This document shows, one piece after another, positions 41,151-48,425 of a DNA stretch of 64,000 nucleotides. Location of the stretch: the NCBI GenBank assembly GCA_947498125.1, contig CANMJH010000002.1, forward strand, positions 811,001-875,000, given 5' to 3'. Origin of the DNA: an uncultured Nioella sp. (GTDB taxonomy: Bacteria; Pseudomonadota; Alphaproteobacteria; Rhodobacterales; Rhodobacteraceae). Position numbers and translations under genes: made by a program. A model generated the notes under the pieces. That model was not told where the DNA came from. It made no database searches and was given only the letters and a program-made list of their open reading frames with translations. Numbering within the stretch: position 1 is the stretch's first letter; each line of letters starts with the position of its first letter.

Positions 41151-43502
41151 TTATTCGCCGTAGGGCACCCAAATGGTTTTCACTTCGGTGGCCGCAGCCA
41201 AGAACCGTCTTCCATCCCCGTCTTGCGTGAGCCAATCCGGGTTCTTGCCGTGATTAACCCATGTGCGCTTTAGGTTTCCGGCGGCGGCGCGTTCGATCTG
41301 GGTTGAAAGGTCTGCCGAGGAAAAGCTCCACACCGCGTCGATGTCAAAGTGGCTGGCCGCAGGGTTTGCCAACTCGTGGTGTTCGCCGGTTATGATGTTT
41401 ACCACGCCTGCCGGAATATCAGATGTGTCGAGAACCTGATAAAGATCCGTGGCCGATAGTGGAGCGCCCTCTGCGGCAATCACGATGATTCTGTTTCCCA
41501 TAGCTATCGCTGGCGCGATCAAAGAAATTGCGCCGAGTAGCGGCGTATCTTCCGGGGCGAAGGCGGCGATAGTGCCAACAGGTTCATTCATGGCGAGCGC
41601 CACACCCCTGATCGGGACAGATTTCGCAGCGCCGTCATATTTGTCCGCCCAAGCGGCGTAGGTAAAGAGGCGGGCGATGCTCGTTTCAACCTCATCTTTG
41701 GCTGACTTTGCCGAACGACCGGTTTGGGCAGTAATCCGCGCCGCGAATTCATCGGCGCGTGCCGAAAGGTTCTCGGCCATGAAATAGAGGATTTGCGCGC
41801 GCAGGTGGCCGGTGGTTTTGCCCCAGCCAGCGGCTTTATTCGCGGCCTCAACCGCATTCCTCAGGTCCTTGCGGTTTCCAAGGCCAACATGACCCAAAAG
41901 CTTACCGCGCGGGCTAAAAACGCCGCGCGAATAGCCACCATCGGGCCGCGCTTGTTTTCCACCAATATAAAGCTTTGCGGTGCGATCGATGCCGCTGGCT
42001 TCTTCGTTTGCAGCATCATTATGCTTGGCCGGTTTCACGGATTTGGAGGCGATATCGGGTTTGAGATAGGTGGCAAGCCCTTCCCATCCGCCTTCGCGCC
42101 CAAACCCGCTTTCGCGGACGCCGCCAAATCCAGCGGCGGCATCAAAAAGGTTGGTCGCGTTAACCCAAACGACGCCCGCCACCAATTTTGGTGCGATATC
42201 GAGGGCAAGGTTCACATTCTCAGTCCAGAGCGTCGCGGCAAGGCCAAAACGGGTGTTATTGGCGATTTGCACCGCTTCGCCGGGGGTGCGGAAGGTGGTT
42301 GAAACCAAAACCGGCCCAAAGATTTCTTCCTGCATCAGCGTGGCCGACGTTGACAGGCCAGTGATCAAAGTCGGCGGGTAAAAGCAGCCCTCGGCAGGCA
42401 TATCGATGGGGGCTTGATAGGTCTCTCCTTCGGTGTTGCTGGCCACCAATCGAGTGATTTGCTGGTGTTGAATCGGGTCAACAACGGCGCCGATATCGAT
42501 GCATTTATCGAGCGGATTGCCCGCCCGTAAACTATCCATGCGGGCCTTTAAGCGGGTGTGGAAATCATCGGCAATGCCTTCTTGTACAAGAAGTCGTGAA
42601 CCTGCGCAGCAGACCTGCCCTTGATTGAACCAGATCGCATCGACAAGCCCTTCGATGGCGCTGTCGATATCGGCGTCCTCGAAAACGATATAGGGGGATT
42701 TCCCACCGAGTTCTAACGTCAGGGCCTTCCCGCTGCCCGCCGTTGCCTCGCGGATTTTGCGGCCCACATCGGTCGATCCGGTGAAGGCGACTTTGTTAAT
42801 GTCAGGATGTTCTACAAGCGCAGCGCCCGTCGCACCGTCGCCGGTGACAATATTGACGACGCCCTTAGGCAGGCCAGCTTCGATGCAAATTTCGGCAAAG
42901 AGGAGGGCAGTGAGTGACGTGTATTCGGCAGGTTTCAGCACCACAGTGTTACCTGCCGCCAGTGCGGGCGCGATTTTCCATGCGAGCATAAGCAGGGGGA
43001 AGTTCCACGGGATGACCTGGCCGCAGACGCCATGCGGCACGTGGCCCGGCATTTCAGAGCTGCGCAATTGGGCGAGGCCCGCGTGATAATAGAAATGGCG
43101 CTGCGCCAGCGGGATGTCGATGTCCCGGCTTTCACGGATCGGCTTGCCATTATCCATCGTTTCAAGCACCGCGAAAAGGCGCGCGTGTTTTTGCAAGAGC
43201 CGCGCGAGCGCATAGAGATGCCGTGCACGTTGATGATCCGACAGTTTGGACCACCGTGTGAATGCCTTGCGCGCAGCGACGGTCGCCGCGTCCACATCGG
43301 CTTCGGTGCCTTGGCTGACCTGCGCCAGCTCTTGGCCTGTGGCCGGGTTCTTGGTCGCAAAGGTATCGCCCGGCGCGGTGAAGCTGCCGCCGATGAAGTG
43401 ACCGAAGCGTCCGTCATGCTTGGCAATCCAAGCGCGGGCCTCTTTATCCGATTCCGGGGCAGGGCCGTAATCCATGGTTTCGAAGATTTCGGGGATATTC
43501 AT
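41151..43502 (-). CDS. Two-domain aldehyde dehydrogenase (ALDH16 family)
   Basis: A 783-residue protein. Residues about 30-490 are a complete aldehyde dehydrogenase: the Asn of VIPWNFPLLMLAWK, the base Glu in LTLELGGKSPY and the nucleophile in FNQGQVCCAGSRLLV. Residues about 505-783 are a second, incomplete ALDH-like domain (AKLYIGGKQARPDGGYSRGV, EPVGTIAAFAPEDTPLLG, GVVNIITGEHHELANP) without the Glu/Cys pair. This is the ALDH16 layout, for which a Loktanella enzyme is the studied bacterial example. Placed after deoC, it may oxidise acetaldehyde made by the aldolase; that is inference. It overlaps the small upstream gene by ATGA. Confidence 0.93.
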   Translation of the reverse strand: MNIPEIFETMDYGPAPESDKEARAWIAKHDGRFGHFIGGSFTAPGDTFATKNPATGQELAQVSQGTEADVDAATVAARKAFTRWSKLSDHQRARHLYALARLLQKHARLFAVLETMDNGKPIRESRDIDIPLAQRHFYYHAGLAQLRSSEMPGHVPHGVCGQVIPWNFPLLMLAWKIAPALAAGNTVVLKPAEYTSLTALLFAEICIEAGLPKGVVNIVTGDGATGAALVEHPDINKVAFTGSTDVGRKIREATAGSGKALTLELGGKSPYIVFEDADIDSAIEGLVDAIWFNQGQVCCAGSRLLVQEGIADDFHTRLKARMDSLRAGNPLDKCIDIGAVVDPIQHQQITRLVASNTEGETYQAPIDMPAEGCFYPPTLITGLSTSATLMQEEIFGPVLVSTTFRTPGEAVQIANNTRFGLAATLWTENVNLALDIAPKLVAGVVWVNATNLFDAAAGFGGVRESGFGREGGWEGLATYLKPDIASKSVKPAKHNDAANEEASGIDRTAKLYIGGKQARPDGGYSRGVFSPRGKLLGHVGLGNRKDLRNAVEAANKAAGWGKTTGHLRAQILYFMAENLSARADEFAARITAQTGRSAKSAKDEVETSIARLFTYAAWADKYDGAAKSVPIRGVALAMNEPVGTIAAFAPEDTPLLGAISLIAPAIAMGNRIIVIAAEGAPLSATDLYQVLDTSDIPAGVVNIITGEHHELANPAASHFDIDAVWSFSSADLSTQIERAAAGNLKRTWVNHGKNPDWLTQDGDGRRFLAAATEVKTIWVPYGE

Positions 43503-43720
43503 TGCTCTTCGCCTTCACTTTGGGCCAATAGCTCGGACCTCTCGCGCGCCATACGCGCTTTTTGTTGTTCTGTGGCTTTGTTCGGAAAAAAGGTTCTGGA
43601 GATCCAATCAAAAGCGATAACGGCCAGAAAGAGTGACAAAAGCCCGGACAGGACGAAAACGACCATGCCAGACAGCCCGGACGTCTTGAAATCGCCATTG
43701 GGATTGTAGTTGTGAAGCAT
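43499..43720 (-). CDS. Small single-pass membrane protein between deoC and ALDH16
   Basis: A 73-residue protein. A polar N-terminus with tyrosine and asparagine (MLHNYNPNGDFKTSG) is followed by one membrane helix (VVFVLSGLLSLFLAVIAFDWI) and a charged helical tail rich in Lys, Glu, Gln and Arg (NKATEQQKARMARERSELL). GGGGTG sits five bases before the ATG. It begins four bases after deoC and overlaps the ALDH16 start by ATGA, so it is coupled to both. I do not recognise a family; it might tether one of the enzymes to the membrane. Confidence 0.75.
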   Translation of the reverse strand: MLHNYNPNGDFKTSGLSGMVVFVLSGLLSLFLAVIAFDWISRTFFPNKATEQQKARMARERSELLAQSEGEEQ

Positions 43721-43724
43721 CAAT

Positions 43725-44741
43725 TCACCCCATCGGATGCCGGTAGGACGCTGAATATGCGCCGGTTAAATGATGTTCCAGCTGACGCTCGATATCGCCC
43801 AGTAGGGACGAGGCGCCAAAACGGAAGAGGTCAGGGCGCAGCCAGCGGTCGCCAAGCTCTTCTTTGATCAACGCCAGATATGTCAGTGCGTCTTTGGCCT
43901 TTGAAATCCCGCCGGCGGGTTTGTAGCCAATGCGGATGCCGGTGGCCTGATGATAGGCACGGATGGCGCGGATCATGGTCAGGGACACAGGCAAGGTCGC
44001 ATTGACGCTTTCTTTGCCGGTCGAGGTTTTGATGAAATCGGCCCCGGCCATCATTGTGATCATTGAGGCTTTCGCGACATTGCGAAGGGTTCCCAACTCG
44101 CCCGTTGCCAAGATCGCTTTCACATGTGCGTCCCCGCAGGCCGCGCGGAATTCCTTCATCTCATCATAAAGGGCTTGCCAGTTTCCGGTAAGCACGTGGC
44201 GGCGGGATATGACGATGTCGATTTCTTCAGCGCCTGCTGCGACGCTTTCCTCGATTTCCTTAACCCGCAGATGAAACGGCGAAAGGCCCGCGGGAAATCC
44301 GGTTGACACGGCGGCAACAGGGATGCCGGACCCTTCCAATGCCTCTACTGCTGTTTCGATCATGTCGTGATAAACGCAGACGGCACCGGTGGTGAGGTTC
44401 GGCAAGCCGAGCGCCGCCAGAACTTCGGCCCGTGCTGGTTGGCGCGCCTTTGCGCAAAGGCGGCGGACACGTTGCGGCGTGTCATCGCCTGCAAGCGTGG
44501 TCAGATCAATGCATGATATCGCGCGGGCAAGCCATGCTGCTTGAAATTCCTTTTTTACCGACCGACGCCCCGGAAGGGTGGCCGCCCGGCGTTCAATCGC
44601 CGACGTATTGGCCTGCACAGACAAGGCCCAATCCAGATCAAGCGGCATACCGGGATTTCGGGTATGCGTGACCTGCGGTAGGGCGTTTGCGGTCTTTGGG
44701 CTTGTTTCAAGCGCTGTGGCGGGCATCGCGGTTCTATCCAT
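43725..44741 (-). CDS. deoC: Deoxyribose-phosphate aldolase
   Basis: A 338-residue long-type DeoC cleaving 2-deoxyribose-5-phosphate to glyceraldehyde-3-phosphate and acetaldehyde. Visible: CIDLTTLAGDDTPQRVR, EEIDIVISRRHVLTGNW, AILATGELG, the Schiff-base lysine in ADFIKTSTGKE and YKPAGGISKA with the second Lys, and RFGASSLL. The first 40 residues are an extension found in the long type. ATG at 44741 lies only seven bases from a RutR-like palindrome and has no ribosome binding site; an ATG at 44726 is an alternative. Confidence 0.95.
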   Translation of the reverse strand: MDRTAMPATALETSPKTANALPQVTHTRNPGMPLDLDWALSVQANTSAIERRAATLPGRRSVKKEFQAAWLARAISCIDLTTLAGDDTPQRVRRLCAKARQPARAEVLAALGLPNLTTGAVCVYHDMIETAVEALEGSGIPVAAVSTGFPAGLSPFHLRVKEIEESVAAGAEEIDIVISRRHVLTGNWQALYDEMKEFRAACGDAHVKAILATGELGTLRNVAKASMITMMAGADFIKTSTGKESVNATLPVSLTMIRAIRAYHQATGIRIGYKPAGGISKAKDALTYLALIKEELGDRWLRPDLFRFGASSLLGDIERQLEHHLTGAYSASYRHPMG

Positions 44742-44747
44742 AAAAAT

Positions 44748-44763
44748 TTGACCAATTGGTCAG
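44748..44763 (-). promoter_or_regulatory. RutR-like operator before deoC
   Basis: TTGACCAATTGGTCAG, with a perfect 14-bp palindrome TGACCAATTGGTCA at 44749-44762. It matches 15 of 16 positions of the E. coli RutR consensus TTGACCA-NN-TGGTCAA. RutR is a TetR-family regulator that senses uracil and thymine. The site lies seven bases before the deoC start codon, where a bound repressor would block transcription or initiation. The regulator gene is not in the window. Confidence 0.6.
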
Positions 44764-45020
44764 AAATAATCCTGCAACCTGCCATATTGAGGCATATCTG
44801 GCAAGATAGCTGCCCTGACCCTCTGTCGGGACGTCAGGGCAAGTGTCCGGGAAACGGCGCAATGGGACAATAGTTTATTTCAGCCGCTCCGCGCCAAGTC
44901 ATTACGGCGCGGCTGCTGACAATGAAGCACTGCCTTGCAGAAATGCGTGTTCTTCGTCGAAAGTAGGGGACCTCGAATGGCGTGTTCGGTAACGTTTTGA
45001 TTTGTAATCGCGGCGGATTT
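44764..45020 (-). other. deoC upstream / capA downstream spacer with hairpins
   Basis: A 257-bp gap without a supported gene. It holds two perfect stems: GCCCTGAC/GTCAGGGC (44812-44840) and CCGCGCC/GGCGCGG (44889-44912). Both lie downstream of the minus-strand capA gene and may end or stabilise its transcript; neither has a good U-run. The deoC promoter should be in 44764-44811. Confidence 0.4.
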
Positions 45021-46148
45021 TCAAGGGCTAACGCAGATCGCGCGTCCGGTGGCGCCGGCAATATCAGCAAGGGAAAGAAGGCCACCTTCGCCAAGGATTT
45101 GGCGCACATGGGCGACACTTTGGTTGCCATCCACGGCCTGTTCGGCAGGTTGCACGACAATGCCCGATGTGTAGCGGGTTACACGTGTGGGCAGATAGCT
45201 TGGCGGCTGCGCCACAAGACTGCCAGAGCCATCAGGGATAAGTGTGAGGTATAAGATGACGCTGCTGCGTTGGCCGAGAGCCCATTGCGAAGAGATGAAA
45301 TTGCCAAGCGAATAGGCCACCGGAACATCGCCTATCTGCTCAATCGGCTGAAGGACATGCGGATGTGTGCCGATGATGGCGGTGGCGCCCGCCTCTGCGG
45401 CGGCCCGTGCCAAACGGCGTTGATTTGCGTCGGGCGTATGGGTGTATTCAGCGCCCCAATGCGGCAACAGGATCGTGGCATCAATTTGGGGATCGGCGCT
45501 GAGGCTGCGGATCTGGGCCAAAAGCGCGGCCTCGTCGCGATAGCATTGCAATACCTGGCCGTTTGGATCGGGTTGGCCGTTCGTGGAAAAGGTGCAGGCA
45601 AGGAAGGCAATGCTGTGGCCGTTTGCTTCGGCGACGTGATACCACGGCGCGTTTGGCGCGCTTCGGGGGCGAACGCCGGTATGGCCAAGACCGGCGGCGT
45701 TTACATTGGCGATGGTACGGTCCAGCCCAAGCGGGCCGCGGTCCAAGGCGTGATTATTAGCCAGTTGCAGGATATCGACGCCCGCGCCGTCCAGCGCGGT
45801 GATCAAAGAGGGGTGGTAGTTGAAGGTTGGATACCCGGAATAGACGCGCCCATCAAAAAGGCCAGCGCCGGCCACACCATCGCGCCCGCCGGGCAGCACA
45901 TCTTGGGCGGCAGGACCTTCGAGATTGGCAATAGTAAGATCTGAGAGCGCCAAATATGGCGCGACATGCGTAAATTGCGCGGCATATCCTCTGGGTTGTT
46001 GGGCGGCATCCTCTTGTAAAAGCACATGCATCAGAACGTCGCCAGTGGCGGCGATGGTCACCGAGCCGGGCGCAAAAAGATCAGGTGCATTTGCGTTCGG
46101 GGCGATGCACGCGGCGCTTGTCCCGGTTGGCGTGCCGTCGGCTGACAC
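45021..46148 (-). CDS. CapA-family metallophosphatase-like protein, apparent N-terminal frameshift
   Basis: A 375-residue reading of the CapA (PgsA) family: VTIAATGDVLMHVLL, LTIANLEGPA, YPTFNYHPSLITALDGAGV, LQLANNHALDRG, IAFLACTFSTNG, LLPHWGAEYTHTP and IIGTHPHVLQPIE are all present. Members are usually secreted. In this frame translation can start only at GTG 46148 and has no signal. In another frame just upstream, a TTG at 46198 with GAAAGG before it opens LTFARATLALAAALLTACQP, a good lipoprotein signal. The gene may thus be split by a single-base shift near 46145-46175, be a sequencing error, or be truly cytoplasmic. Confidence 0.75.
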   Translation of the reverse strand: MSADGTPTGTSAACIAPNANAPDLFAPGSVTIAATGDVLMHVLLQEDAAQQPRGYAAQFTHVAPYLALSDLTIANLEGPAAQDVLPGGRDGVAGAGLFDGRVYSGYPTFNYHPSLITALDGAGVDILQLANNHALDRGPLGLDRTIANVNAAGLGHTGVRPRSAPNAPWYHVAEANGHSIAFLACTFSTNGQPDPNGQVLQCYRDEAALLAQIRSLSADPQIDATILLPHWGAEYTHTPDANQRRLARAAAEAGATAIIGTHPHVLQPIEQIGDVPVAYSLGNFISSQWALGQRSSVILYLTLIPDGSGSLVAQPPSYLPTRVTRYTSGIVVQPAEQAVDGNQSVAHVRQILGEGGLLSLADIAGATGRAICVSP

Positions 46149-46341
46149 GCCGTTAGCAAGGCCGCAGCAAGAGCGAGAGTGGCGCGGGCAAAGGTCAACG
46201 CGGGGGGCCTTTCAGAATGTCCTGAAGCGCAGTAGGCGGTCTCAACGCCCGGGTTGTCAATGTTACGTGCCCTATCAGGCCTTGCCCCGGCGCGCGGTTC
46301 TAGCGATGAAAGGAGGACGAATTTTTCTAAAGGAACGGCAC

Positions 46342-47226
46342 ATGGCGAAACTGGCATTTCTTGGGCTTGGCGTAATGGGATTTCCGATGGCAGGTCATTT
46401 GCAGGCCGCAGGCCATGATGTCTGCGTTTTTAATCGGACAAGTGTCAAGGCCGAAGCCTGGGCAGCGCAGCATGGCGGGCGCTCTGCCCCAACACCCCGT
46501 CTCGCCGTTGAGGGCGCGGATCTGGTGATGGTGTGTGTGGGCAATGACAATGACCTACGTTCGGTTATTCTGGGTGAAGATGGCGCGTTTGCTGGAATGA
46601 CCTCGGGCGCGGGCATTGTCGATCATACAACAGTGTCGGCTGAGGTCAGTCGCGAGCTTGCCTCAATTGGTGCGGCTCAGGGCGTTTCCTGGGTTGATGC
46701 GCCCGTTTCAGGTGGGCAAGCAGGCGCCGAAAATGGGCAACTTGCCATCATGTGTGGCGGGGCTGAGGCCGATTTCGCCAAAGCCGAGCCGGTGATGGCG
46801 GCCTACGCAAAAGCCACGAAACGCTTTGGCGAGGTTGGGGCAGGTCAGCTGACCAAGATGGTCAATCAAATCTGCATCGCGGGGTTGGTCCAAGGCATGT
46901 CAGAAGCGATTTTCTTTGCGATGGAGGCAGGCCTTGATGCCAAAGATGTGGCTGGGCTTGTGTCCCAAGGGGCAGGAGGAAGCTGGCAATTGGCAAATCG
47001 GGCCGGGACCATGGTGGATAATGAGTTTGATCACGGGTTTGCCGTCGATTGGATGCGCAAGGATCTGGGCATTGCCTTGCAACAGGCCGGGGATATGGGT
47101 GTGAGCCTGCCTGTAACGGCTTTGGTCGATCAGTTTTATGGCGAAGTGCAACAGATGGGCGGTGGGCGTTGGGATACGTCGAGCCTGATCCAGCGTTTTC
47201 GCAAGATGAAGGGCCAAGAGGTTTAG
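46342..47226 (+). CDS. 3-hydroxyisobutyrate dehydrogenase-family oxidoreductase
   Basis: A 294-residue beta-hydroxyacid dehydrogenase. It starts LAFLGLGVMGFPMAGHLQAAG (Rossmann GxGxMGxxM motif). The substrate motif is WVDAPVSGGQAGAENGQLAI, the catalytic lysine is in GAGQLTKMVNQICIAG, and FAVDWMRKDLGIALQQA is C-terminal. NAD(P)-dependent oxidation of 3-hydroxyacids or reduction of semialdehydes such as tartronate semialdehyde is typical, and the exact substrate is open. ATG at 46342 has AAAGGA upstream. It is divergent from the capA-like gene. Confidence 0.92.
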   Translation: MAKLAFLGLGVMGFPMAGHLQAAGHDVCVFNRTSVKAEAWAAQHGGRSAPTPRLAVEGADLVMVCVGNDNDLRSVILGEDGAFAGMTSGAGIVDHTTVSAEVSRELASIGAAQGVSWVDAPVSGGQAGAENGQLAIMCGGAEADFAKAEPVMAAYAKATKRFGEVGAGQLTKMVNQICIAGLVQGMSEAIFFAMEAGLDAKDVAGLVSQGAGGSWQLANRAGTMVDNEFDHGFAVDWMRKDLGIALQQAGDMGVSLPVTALVDQFYGEVQQMGGGRWDTSSLIQRFRKMKGQEV

Positions 47227-47357
47227 AGTGCACGCCGCTTTCGCTGGCGCGCGGTGGGGCGCCCGGTCTCACCCTTCCTGGCGGAAGGGATCGCCCGGGT
47301 GCGGCCGGGCCTTTGAGGGCCGACGGGCCCAGCATCCAGTGTTCGGAAGGGGCCAGT
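47227..47357. other. GC-rich hairpin cluster before selU
   Basis: A 130-bp spacer with several perfect stems: CCCTTCC/GGAAGGG (47272-47289), GCCCGG/CCGGGC (47293-47310) and GGGCC repeats at 47308-47330. It resembles a clustered palindromic element rather than a plain terminator. It contains the selU ribosome binding site GGAAGGGG at its right end. Confidence 0.45.
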
Positions 47358-48425
47358 TTGGGAATTGATCTGGGCGAAGTATGGCAAGAGGGGTGGCACG
47401 GTTTTGATACCGTGATTGACGTGCGTGCGCCTGCTGAATTTGCCGAGGATCACTTGCCTGGCGCGGTATCAATGCCGGTCTTGTCTGATGACGAGCGCGC
47501 GCGTGTTGGCACGGTTTATACGCAAGACAGCCCGTTTACGGCGCGAAAAATTGGTGCGGCTCTCGTTGCAAAAAATGCGGCGGCTCATATTGAGAGCCAC
47601 TTACTGGACAAGCCCGGCGCGTGGCGACCTTTGGTCTACTGCTGGCGCGGCGGGCAAAGATCGGGCTCATTTGCAACCATCTTGCAGCAAATCGGATGGC
47701 GCGTTGAGGTGTTGGAAGGTGGATATCGCAGCTACAGGCGCGGCGTCGTGGCGGCGCTTTATGATGAGAACTTGCCTTTTCGGATGCTGAGGCTTGATGG
47801 CCTGACAGGAACCGGGAAGACAGCCGTTTTGGGGCAATTGGCCGTGCGCGGTCATCAGGTGTTAGATCTAGAGGCGCTTGCTGGGCATCGCGGATCTGCT
47901 CTGGGCGCGATGGAAGGCGATCAGCCGGCGCAAAAGGGATTTGAAAGCAATGTAATGGCCCGGTTGGCCGAATTCGATCCGGGCCACATCGTGTTGGTCG
48001 AGGCAGAGTCGTCGCGAATAGGTGAGATCCGGTTGCCAACGTCTTTATGGGCGGCGATGCGCGCTGCGCCGAAGATCGAAATAACGGCGGCGCCTGAAAG
48101 TCGCTCAGAATATTTAGCGGCGGAATATGCGGACCTCTATGCCGATCCTGACCGCCTTTTGGATGACTTGGAATTGCTTCGAGCGCATGTCGGTGGTGCG
48201 GCCATTGCCTTTTATCAAGAATTGGCGGCGGCGCGGGATTGGCGTGGATTGGCGCTTGATTTGATCCAACGTCACTACGACCCGGCCTATCTACGGGCAC
48301 GTCGCAAGGACAGCGCACCGGTTGCTGCGAAGTTTGAGGCGCGGGATTTGCGCGAGGGTGGGCTTGCGGATGTAGCAGATCAAATTGACCGCCATTTACG
48401 CGCGGAGGAGACGCGGAGGCCCTGA
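47358..48425 (+). CDS. selU: tRNA 2-selenouridine synthase
   Basis: A 355-residue enzyme (also called MnmH) replacing sulphur by selenium at the wobble uridine of some tRNAs through a geranylated intermediate. The N-terminal rhodanese domain has VIDVRAPAEFAEDHLPGAV and the active cysteine in LVYCWRGGQRSGSFA; the C-terminal P-loop domain has LRLDGLTGTGKTAVL and the conserved EALAGHRGSALGAM. Start is TTG at 47358 with GGAAGGGG five bases upstream; no ATG fits. The 3' end overlaps that of convergent selD, the selenium donor enzyme, by 30 bases. Confidence 0.94.
   Translation: MGIDLGEVWQEGWHGFDTVIDVRAPAEFAEDHLPGAVSMPVLSDDERARVGTVYTQDSPFTARKIGAALVAKNAAAHIESHLLDKPGAWRPLVYCWRGGQRSGSFATILQQIGWRVEVLEGGYRSYRRGVVAALYDENLPFRMLRLDGLTGTGKTAVLGQLAVRGHQVLDLEALAGHRGSALGAMEGDQPAQKGFESNVMARLAEFDPGHIVLVEAESSRIGEIRLPTSLWAAMRAAPKIEITAAPESRSEYLAAEYADLYADPDRLLDDLELLRAHVGGAAIAFYQELAAARDWRGLALDLIQRHYDPAYLRARRKDSAPVAAKFEARDLREGGLADVADQIDRHLRAEETRRP

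Noticed and set aside
47536-48318. 260-codon open frame opposite selU
   Set aside because: Proline/arginine-rich shadow of the selU coding strand without motif or start signal.
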